A stretch of DNA of 20,464 nucleotides from an uncultured Collinsella sp. (lineage in GTDB: Bacteria > Actinomycetota > Coriobacteriia > Coriobacteriales > Coriobacteriaceae), in NCBI GenBank assembly GCA_958428675.1, contig CAUAGV010000009.1, positions 1 through 20,464 of the forward strand. The letters are read 5' to 3'. The notes below the pieces were generated by a model. The model saw only the letters and a list, made by a program, of their open reading frames with translations. It was not told the origin of the DNA and did no database searches. This document shows positions 9,613 to 14,852 of this stretch, in pieces. Each line of letters opens with the position of its first letter. Position 1 is the stretch's first letter. Position numbers and translations under genes: made by a program.

Positions 9613-9713
9613 AGGATAAATCCCTTCGTTCGCGTGACTGCAAGACGTCCACGCACAAGGGGCGCTGAGACGTACGACGTTCGAGTATTGTACTCACGCA
9701 AACGCAAGCTGAT

Positions 9714-9746
9714 ATACCAGAAGTGGTATCTCAACTTAGATACCAC
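9714..9746. promoter_or_regulatory. Palindromic operator-like site upstream of glmS
   Basis: GTGGTATCT (9723-9731) and AGATACCAC (9738-9746) are a perfect inverted repeat with 6 bases between. A third half-site ATACCA (9714-9719) forms an overlapping inverted repeat with TGGTAT (9724-9729). TGGTAT half-sites resemble the dre sites of GntR-type amino-sugar regulators (NagR/DasR), which is inference. A TACAAT box lies nearby on the minus strand at 9692-9687, without a good -35. Confidence 0.55.
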
Positions 9747-9767
9747 CCGATGCACACATGCCCAGCC

Positions 9768-9816
9768 GGTCCAAACCGCCACAATGGGGACAGGCACCTT
9801 TGTGGTGGTTTGGACC
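9768..9816 (+). repeat. GGGACAGG-loop hairpin, family A copy 2
   Basis: The outer arm GGTCCAAACC (9768-9777) pairs with GGTTTGGACC (9807-9816) and the stem continues inward to the loop GGACAGGCA. Against copy 1, one stem difference gives a G-U pair and one a mismatch. The stem is longer than in copy 1. Confidence 0.8.
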
Positions 9817-9843
9817 GGGGCGGCGCTCTGTCCCGGCGAAAGA

Positions 9844-9981
9844 TCTCGATCTGTAACATCTGAGGCTCCGGAAGCCGGCTTAGCGTTACAGATCGAGACA
9901 TTGCGGCTCGACCCCCGCACTATGTCTCGATCTGTAACAGGTAGAGCCGGTTTTGCCGTCCAGGTGTTACAGATCGAGACA
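9844..9981. repeat. Two tandem hairpins built from a TGTCTCGATCTGTAACA motif
   Basis: Hairpin 1: TCTCGATCTGTAAC (9844-9857) with GTTACAGATCGAGA (9885-9898), a 14-bp stem with a 27-base loop. Hairpin 2: TGTCTCGATCTGTAACA (9923-9939) with TGTTACAGATCGAGACA (9965-9981), a perfect 17-bp stem with a 25-base loop. The stems are the same sequence and the loops differ. This gives four copies of the motif in 138 bases. Confidence 0.85.
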
Positions 9982-10001
9982 ATTGAAGGCCCAAACAGCT
10001 C

Positions 10002-10038
10002 AAACCACCGCAAAGGTGCCTGTCCCCTTCGTGGTGGT
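10002..10038 (-). repeat. GGGACAGG-loop hairpin, family A copy 3 (inverted)
   Basis: The reverse complement shows a left arm ACCACCACGAAGG, loop GGACAGGCA and a right arm CCTTTGCGGTGGTT. It is the same element as at 7654 in the opposite orientation; the stem has one G-U pair and one mismatch. Confidence 0.75.
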
Positions 10039-10053
10039 CGCGCTGGCAACGGC

Positions 10054-10104
10054 GTTTGCCCAGATAAAACCTACCAAAATAAACCTGTCCCTAATTGGCA
10101 GGTT
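10054..10104 (-). repeat. GGGACAGG-loop hairpin, family B copy 1 (inverted)
   Basis: On the minus strand AACCTGCCAA (10104-10095) pairs with TTGGTAGGTT (10078-10069) through one G-U pair around AGGGACAGGTTTA, followed by the tail TTTTATCTGGG shared with the copies at 14733 and 16886. It directly abuts the -35 box of the LacI-family gene. Confidence 0.8.
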
Positions 10105-10135
10105 TTGACACCCTAGGGGCGGGCGATGCTACAAT
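10105..10135 (+). promoter_or_regulatory. Promoter of the LacI-family regulator
   Basis: A consensus -35 TTGACA (10105-10110) and -10 TACAAT (10130-10135) are separated by 19 bases; TGC before the -10 makes an extended -10 that can offset the long spacer. The -35 begins directly after a repeat element. Confidence 0.65.
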
Positions 10136-10170
10136 CTGGCTTGTACTTGAAACGCATCAAAGGGGCCGCT

Positions 10171-11283
10171 ATGGCAAAGGTAAAAATCAGCGACGTCGCG
10201 CGCGAGGCAGGAGTCTCGCTGGGCACGGTATCCAACGCGCTCAACCACCCCGAAAAGCTGCGCCCCGAAACCCTTAAGCTCATCAACGAAACCATCAATC
10301 GCTTGGGCTACCTGCCCAACCAAAGCGCTCGCCAGCTGGCCGGCGGCACCACGAAGTCCTTTGGCCTGGTCCTCCCCCGCCTCGACCACGGCTTTTCGCT
10401 CCAAATTGCCAGCGGTGCCCACAACGAGGCACGCAAGCACGGCTATGACTTGCTCATCGCCAATGCCGATAACGACGACATTCTCGAAGACCATTACTTG
10501 CGCTACTTTATGGGCACGCAGATGTCCGGCGTCATGGTTCAGCCCATGGCGTCCCCCGACTGGCACCCCGCTATGACCAAGATGCCCGTGCCGATCGTCC
10601 ATCTGGACATCCACTGCTCCGAGCCCGGCTACTACGTGGCCGCCGACAACGAGGCGCAGGGGCGCATTATCGCCGAGCTCGCCATCACCCGCGGCGCACG
10701 CCATATCACCGTTGTGGGCAGAGCAGCATTTATGCAGCTCACCCTGCGCGTGCTTGGCATTCACAAGGCCCTTGCCCTGCACCCCGATATCAAGATCGAA
10801 GTCATCGACGCCGGCGAATGGAATACCGCTGCCGACGGCTACGGCATCGGTGCCCAGATTGCCGAGCGCTCCGCGGACGAGCGCCCCGACTTCGTGGTCG
10901 GCCTCACCGACGTACTGGCCTCGGGCGTTATCTCGGCGTTAACCGACAAAGGCATCTCCGTCCCCGAGCAGGTCCGCGTGGCCGGCTGCGACGGCAACCC
11001 ACTCGCCTGGAGCGGGGCGGTCCCGCTCACCACGGTGGCACCCCCAGGCTACGAGATTGGCCGCAAGGGCGTTCAATTGCTCATGGAGCAAATCGAGAAC
11101 AAGGCGCCGGCGAAGACCAAACGCGTCCGCATCGGCTCTGCCGCGCGCACCGTCACCGCAGTCACGACCATCGAGGACATCAACCGCCAAGAACTCGTGC
11201 GGCCGTTCTTGCTCGAGCGTGCCAGCACTCAGGCAAGCAGCCAAGCCGAAACCACCGCCATCAACCTGGGCGCCTACCTGTAG
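10171..11283 (+). CDS. LacI-family transcriptional regulator
   Basis: A 370-residue LacI/GalR regulator. The N-terminal HTH reads KISDVAREAGVSLGTVSNALNHPEKL (residues ~4-30), followed by the hinge region YLPNQSARQLAGG. The rest is a periplasmic-binding-protein-like effector domain starting FGLVLPRLDHGFSLQIASGAHNEARKHGYDLLIANAD, with the family's VAGCDGNPLAWSGAVPLTTVAPPGYEIGRKGVQLL near the end. Such proteins bind a sugar or nucleoside-type ligand and repress carbohydrate genes. The start at 10171 is chosen because the HTH begins there and AAAGGGG precedes it; an in-frame ATG at 10126 lies inside the promoter. A strong terminator follows, so it is monocistronic, and no adjacent catabolic gene reveals its target. 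The C-terminal ~30 residues past the usual end are low-complexity (ERASTQASSQAETT). Confidence 0.93.
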   Translation: MAKVKISDVAREAGVSLGTVSNALNHPEKLRPETLKLINETINRLGYLPNQSARQLAGGTTKSFGLVLPRLDHGFSLQIASGAHNEARKHGYDLLIANADNDDILEDHYLRYFMGTQMSGVMVQPMASPDWHPAMTKMPVPIVHLDIHCSEPGYYVAADNEAQGRIIAELAITRGARHITVVGRAAFMQLTLRVLGIHKALALHPDIKIEVIDAGEWNTAADGYGIGAQIAERSADERPDFVVGLTDVLASGVISALTDKGISVPEQVRVAGCDGNPLAWSGAVPLTTVAPPGYEIGRKGVQLLMEQIENKAPAKTKRVRIGSAARTVTAVTTIEDINRQELVRPFLLERASTQASSQAETTAINLGAYL

Positions 11284-11284
11284 C

Positions 11285-11327
11285 AAAAAAGCGCCGCAGC
11301 GGAATCAGCCCCGCTGCGGCGCTTTTT
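11285..11327 (+). terminator. Rho-independent terminator after the LacI-family gene
   Basis: A 12-bp perfect G/C-rich stem, GCGCCGCAGCGG (11291-11302) with CCGCTGCGGCGC (11311-11322), is followed by T5. Six A residues precede the stem, so it could also work on the minus strand. Confidence 0.92.
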
Positions 11328-11370
11328 CCGACCCCACGCCCATTAGCCAGGGCTACAGCTACGGATATTT

Positions 11371-11431
11371 ATGGAATGCAATCCATATTTTCATGAATTA
11401 TTTTGATAAAATGGATTCGGTTCCATATTTT
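11371..11431 (+). promoter_or_regulatory. Twin palindromic operators and promoter of the DUF4143 ATPase gene
   Basis: ATGGA-N6-TCCAT occurs at 11371-11386 and again at 11411-11426, exactly 40 bases apart, each followed by ATTTT. A promoter TTGATA (11403-11408), 17 bases, TATTTT (11426-11431) overlaps the second site, so a bound protein would block transcription. The surrounding ~110 bases are clearly AT-rich compared with the rest of the window. Confidence 0.6.
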
Positions 11432-11491
11432 TTGTAATTTCATAAGAATATTGATTTTGCTCCAATGTTTTCAGACCCAGGGAGAGGCTTT

Positions 11492-12697
11492 ATGGATTTG
11501 ATTGACCGCAAACAGTACCTCGACTGGCTCATTTCGTGGAAAGACTCGCATGTTATCAAGGTCGTTTCAGGCGTGCGTAGGTCCGGTAAATCGAAGCTAT
11601 TCGAGATTTACCGTGGTCATTTGCGCGACCATGGAACCACAGATGCCCAGGTTATATCCCTCAACTTTGAAGATCTGGAGTTCGAGTCTCTTACGTCGTA
11701 TAGAGCACTCTACGACTACGTTTCCGCCAGACTCGTCCCCGATAAGATGAACTACGTTTTTCTGGACGAGATACAGCATGTCCAGCACTTCGAAAAAGCC
11801 GTCGACAGCTTATTTATCAGGGACAATGTCGATCTCTACATAACCGGTTCCAACGCCTATCTGCTCTCGAGCGAGCTGGCAACCTTACTATCCGGTCGCT
11901 ACGTAGAGCTCAAGATGCTGCCCCTCTCCTTTAAAGAGTTTTGCTCGGCAAAAACCAATGGCGGAAAGGCTCCTGCCCAGCTGTTTGACGAGTACATCAC
12001 CCGGGGCTCCTTTCCCTTTATCGCCGAAACGGGTATCCAGGGCTCCCAGGCGCGCGATTACCTTATGAGCCTCTACGACACCATAGTCATACGCGACGTT
12101 ATCGAACGCTTGAAGGTCTCGGACGTCTCGACCCTGCGCGATATCACCAAGTTCCTACTCCATAACGTCGGAAGTCGAATCTCGGTTAAAAAAATCTCCG
12201 ACACGCTCTCGTCCAACGGCAACAAAACCGACCAGAAAACCGTCGCCAAGTACCTCAAAGGCCTAACAGACAGTCTCGTGCTGTATTCAGCGCCGCGCTA
12301 CAACGTACGCGGTCGACAGCTTCTTACAACAAACGGCAAATACTACGCCGTCGACCTTGGACTTAGAGGCGCTCTCGTCAAAACTCAGAGCAGCGACATC
12401 GGTCATATCCTCGAAAATGTTGTCTATCTCGAGCTCCTACGCCGCGGATACGACGTCTACGTGGGCGATATCGATGATGGGGAAATCGATTTTGTTGCCC
12501 TAGGCTCAGACGAGACGGCCTATTTTCAGGTTTCAGCCACCACGCTCGACGAAACCACCCTCAACCGCGAGTTGGCCCCCTTTAAGAAAGTCCGAGACAA
12601 CTACCCCAAGACGCTTCTTACGCTCGACACGCTATTTGCTGACGCAAACTACGAAGGAGTTCGCAAGCGCAACGTAATCGACTGGCTCTTGGAGTAA
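11492..12697 (+). CDS. AAA ATPase with DUF4143 C-terminal domain
   Basis: A 401-residue member of the AAA_14/DUF4143 ATPase family, common in gut bacteria and archaea and of poorly known function. Walker A is GVRRSGKSK (residues ~27-35), Walker B VFLDEIQ (~89-95), then the sensor/arginine-finger segment YITGSNAYLLSSELATLLSGRYVE. A winged-helix-like middle (KKISDTLSSN through TVAKYLKGLTDSLVLYSAPRY) precedes a PD-(D/E)XK-nuclease-like end with GEIDFVA (~330-336) and YFQVS. The start at 11492 has GGGAGAGG before it; the ATG at 11465 is less well placed. It is transcribed alone from an AT-rich, operator-bearing promoter, which suggests horizontal acquisition. Roles proposed for the family include transposon-like, toxin-antitoxin-like or regulatory ATPases; none is proven here. 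Confidence 0.9.
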   Translation: MDLIDRKQYLDWLISWKDSHVIKVVSGVRRSGKSKLFEIYRGHLRDHGTTDAQVISLNFEDLEFESLTSYRALYDYVSARLVPDKMNYVFLDEIQHVQHFEKAVDSLFIRDNVDLYITGSNAYLLSSELATLLSGRYVELKMLPLSFKEFCSAKTNGGKAPAQLFDEYITRGSFPFIAETGIQGSQARDYLMSLYDTIVIRDVIERLKVSDVSTLRDITKFLLHNVGSRISVKKISDTLSSNGNKTDQKTVAKYLKGLTDSLVLYSAPRYNVRGRQLLTTNGKYYAVDLGLRGALVKTQSSDIGHILENVVYLELLRRGYDVYVGDIDDGEIDFVALGSDETAYFQVSATTLDETTLNRELAPFKKVRDNYPKTLLTLDTLFADANYEGVRKRNVIDWLLE

Positions 12698-12762
12698 CTC
12701 GTAACGTCCAAAGCCCCGCCAACCCCTTGCCAAGGCAGCTGCCTCGGTCGCTTAAAGCACAA

Positions 12763-12811
12763 AGCCCCTCTTATCGGCCAAAACTGTAGTCTAGGCGAGA
12801 TAAGAAGGGCT
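12763..12811. repeat. Inverted repeat between convergent genes
   Basis: AGCCCCTCTTATC (12763-12775) and GATAAGAAGGGCT (12799-12811) pair at 12 of 13 positions around a 23-base loop. It lies 65 bases past the ATPase stop. It has no T-tract; it may act as a factor-assisted terminator. Confidence 0.5.
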
Positions 12812-12850
12812 GGCTGTATCGACGCTTCCGCGCGGGCGTCGTTGTCACCG

Positions 12851-12931
12851 CTAGCGGCAGACAACGTCCACGGGCACGTTCAGGATCTTGGATATAGATG
12901 CGGCCACCCGGCTAAGCGGTTGACCGCGTCT
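12851..12931 (-). pseudogene. Possible 26-codon remnant of an XRE-type HTH gene
   Basis: One minus-strand frame between TAA (12934-12932) and TAG (12853-12851) reads RRGQPLSRVAASISKILNVP followed by VDVVCR. The pattern resembles the last helices of Cro/C1-type HTH domains (RIAxxLGVxVDxL). There is no start codon or ribosome-binding site. This is weak evidence from a short match; it may be chance. Confidence 0.2.
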
Positions 12932-12965
12932 TTAAAATGCAATTGAAATGGCTCAGGCGCAGAGT

Positions 12966-13616
12966 CTAGCGCACGGCCTTGACCGCCGCCGTCAAATCGA
13001 ACAACGAATCGAGCACGGCCTCGCAGCCATCTACCACGTCCTGCGGCAGCGGCACAATATCGGGGACGGCAAAGACATGGCAACCCGCCGTGATACCCGA
13101 GACGCAGCCGTTGCGCGAATCCTCGACCACGGCACATTCCTCGGGGGCAAAGCCCGCGCGCTCGCAGGCAAGCAGATACATCTCGGGATCGGGCTTGCCG
13201 TGCACGACGTCCTCGCCGCAGGTCACCGTTTCAAACTTGTCAAAGAGGCCGACCATCTTAAGGTTGCGCTCGGCCGTAACGAGGCGCGACGACGTTGCAA
13301 GGCCCACGTGATAGCCCGCAGCCAGCAGCTCGTCCAGGCACTCGGCGGCGCCGGCTTTAAGCTCCAGTTCGGTCTTGACCATCTCGTCGCGAACCTCCTT
13401 GTGGCGACGATAGACCGCCTCGGCGGTTTCGCTGCTGCCGTAATGCGCCTCAAGGATGCCTATGACATCGGGCAGCGTGCGACCGATAAACTGATGGATC
13501 AGCGCTTCATCAATCGCGATCCCCAGCTCAGCAGCGCCCGCTTTCCATGCCTTGATGCCCAGACGCTCGGTATCGACCAGCGTTCCGTCCATGTCAAAAA
13601 TAACAGCCTTGATCAT
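12966..13616 (-). CDS. HAD-superfamily hydrolase, beta-phosphoglucomutase/phosphatase-like
   Basis: A 216-residue HAD subfamily IA protein. Motif I is FDMDGTLVD (nucleophile Asp8, acid/base Asp10), motif II lies in GLATSS (~105-110), motif III is the Lys of HGKPDPEMY (~141), and motif IV is VEDSRNG (~164-170). The helical cap lies between residues 15 and 85. Members act on phosphosugars as phosphatases or beta-phosphoglucomutase-like enzymes; the exact substrate cannot be read from the motifs. GAGGGGG stands six bases before the ATG at 13616, which is preferred over an in-frame ATG at 13631. It is divergent from larE and convergent with the DUF4143 ATPase. No clear terminator follows. Confidence 0.9.
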   Translation of the reverse strand: MIKAVIFDMDGTLVDTERLGIKAWKAGAAELGIAIDEALIHQFIGRTLPDVIGILEAHYGSSETAEAVYRRHKEVRDEMVKTELELKAGAAECLDELLAAGYHVGLATSSRLVTAERNLKMVGLFDKFETVTCGEDVVHGKPDPEMYLLACERAGFAPEECAVVEDSRNGCVSGITAGCHVFAVPDIVPLPQDVVDGCEAVLDSLFDLTAAVKAVR

Positions 13617-13720
13617 ATCGGTCCCCCTCACCGGATTGCGTTACTGCCACTCTACCGCACTTTACAAACTTGTATATAACGTATATAGCATATTGCACTT
13701 TCGTTACATAAGTAGAAGTC

Positions 13721-13749
13721 TTATGACAAGCAGCCCGGTAGGATTATAG
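13721..13749 (+). promoter_or_regulatory. Candidate larE promoter
   Basis: TTATGA (13721-13726), 17 bases, TTATAG (13744-13749), 35 bases before the larE ATG. The -35 is a poor match, so this is tentative. The divergent region 13617-13784 is also AT-rich with alternating TATATA tracts around 13670-13695. Confidence 0.35.
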
Positions 13750-13784
13750 TTTTCGACCGAGTACTCAATGGCAAGGATCGTTTC

Positions 13785-14663
13785 ATGTTTTCAGACACCA
13801 CCGCACCTGCAGAGGAGCTTCAGGACAAACTCGCAGCGCTCGAGCAGCTGCTTTTGGCATATGGACGCGTCGCCATCGGCTTTTCCGGCGGCGTCGACAG
13901 CAGCTTTTTGGCCGCGGTCTGCGCCCGTATCATGCCTGCCGACACGCTTCTCGTCCACCTCACCACGCCGCTCATCGGCACGCCCGAGCAGGCTTCGTTT
14001 GAGCGGTCCGTTGACGGGCAAGCCGAAGAAGGGCCGCATTTTAAGCTCCCCGTGCTCAACCTTTCGGTCGATCAGCTGCAGCTCCCCCAAGTAGCCTGCA
14101 ACGATGCCGACCGCTGCTACCACTGCAAGCACGCCGGCTTTACCGCTATCGTCAACCACGCCAAGTCGCTCGGCTTTCCCACCGTCATCGATGGCAGCAA
14201 TGCAAGCGATCGCGGTGACTACCGCCCCGGCATGCGCGCGGCAGAAGAGCTCGGCGTACGCTCGCCGCTTATGGAGGTCGGCTTTACCAAGGACGAAGAG
14301 CGCGAGCTGCTGCGCGCATGGGGCTATCCCGTTTGGAACCTTCCGGCGGGAGCCTGTCTTGCCACGCGCGTTCCCACGGGCGAGGAGCTTACGCGTGAAA
14401 AGGTCGATTTAATCCGCGCCTGCGAGGATTACCTACACGATTTTGACCTGGCTCAGGTCCGCGCACGCCTGCTCGGCGGCTGCATGCATATCGAAGCCGC
14501 TCCTGCAGATGTCACTAAGATTGCCGCCCTCGGCGGTACCGCCGTCGACGCTGAAGGCAAGACCCCGCTGCCCGCCGCCATCGAGTCCGCGCTGCGCGAG
14601 CTGGGCTGCGACCACATCTCCCCCGAGGTCACCCCCTACATCCACGGCAACATGAATCTTTAA
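13785..14663 (+). CDS. larE: ATP-dependent sacrificial sulfur transferase LarE
   Basis: LarE is a PP-loop enzyme that AMPylates the carboxylates of a pyridinium dinucleotide and inserts sulfur to build the nickel-pincer (NPN) cofactor of lactate racemase and related enzymes. The 292-residue protein shows the PP-loop IGFSGGVDSS (residues ~31-40), the zinc/cluster-like ACNDADRCYHCKHAGF (~104-119), the substrate/ATP segment VIDGSNASDRGDYRPG (~134-149), and LPAGACLATRVP (~186-197). The latter holds Cys191, at the position of the sulfur-donating cysteine of the Lactiplantibacillus enzyme. AAGGAT precedes the ATG by six bases. larA, larB and larC are not in this window, so larE is separated from its partners here. 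A stop-proximal hairpin (14664) and a family B repeat follow. Confidence 0.93.
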   Translation: MFSDTTAPAEELQDKLAALEQLLLAYGRVAIGFSGGVDSSFLAAVCARIMPADTLLVHLTTPLIGTPEQASFERSVDGQAEEGPHFKLPVLNLSVDQLQLPQVACNDADRCYHCKHAGFTAIVNHAKSLGFPTVIDGSNASDRGDYRPGMRAAEELGVRSPLMEVGFTKDEERELLRAWGYPVWNLPAGACLATRVPTGEELTREKVDLIRACEDYLHDFDLAQVRARLLGGCMHIEAAPADVTKIAALGGTAVDAEGKTPLPAAIESALRELGCDHISPEVTPYIHGNMNL

Positions 14664-14690
14664 GTTACGCCGTTTTACAAACGGCGTAAC
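14664..14690 (+). repeat. Stop-proximal GCCGTT hairpin element, copy 2
   Basis: A perfect 12-bp stem GTTACGCCGTTT / AAACGGCGTAAC with a 3-base loop starts at the base after the larE stop codon. Downstream CCGCT and GCGCTGCGC match the flank of copy 1 at 3341. There is no T-tract. Confidence 0.75.
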
Positions 14691-14732
14691 CGCTCGGCGC
14701 TGCGCAGGTTCAACCTGAACACATAAATTGCC

Positions 14733-14780
14733 ACCTTCCAAAAAGGGACAGGTTTACTTTGGGAGGTTTTATCTGGGGAA
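14733..14780 (+). repeat. GGGACAGG-loop hairpin, family B copy 2
   Basis: ACCTTCCAAA (14733-14742) pairs with TTTGGGAGGT through one T-G pair around AGGGACAGGTTTA, followed by the shared tail TTTTATCTGGGGAAA. The stem sequence differs from the copy at 16886 yet still pairs. Confidence 0.8.
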
Positions 14781-14796
14781 ATATCGCGCGGCAGTT

Positions 14797-14839
14797 GCCT
14801 CTCTAGCACCCCTCTAACTTCGAGAGACACTAGAGAGGC
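14797..14839. repeat. TCTCTAG palindrome past the AlbA_2/HATPase gene
   Basis: GCCTCTCTAG (14797-14806) and CTAGAGAGGC (14830-14839) are a perfect inverted repeat; inside lie CCTCTAA and GAGAGA. It starts 13 bases past the minus-strand stop at 14853. The motif is a near match to the TCTCTAA sites upstream of the same gene. Confidence 0.7.
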
Positions 14840-14852
14840 GACTCGGCTGCAT

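Noticed and set aside
9613..9760. glmS ribozyme/riboswitch upstream of glmS
   Set aside because: No recognisable ribozyme core or pseudoknot sequence was seen; the region shows a protein-type palindrome instead.
13670..13695. TATATA-rich palindrome between HAD and larE genes as an operator
   Set aside because: Low-complexity alternating AT sequence; could be part of promoters but no defined half-sites.
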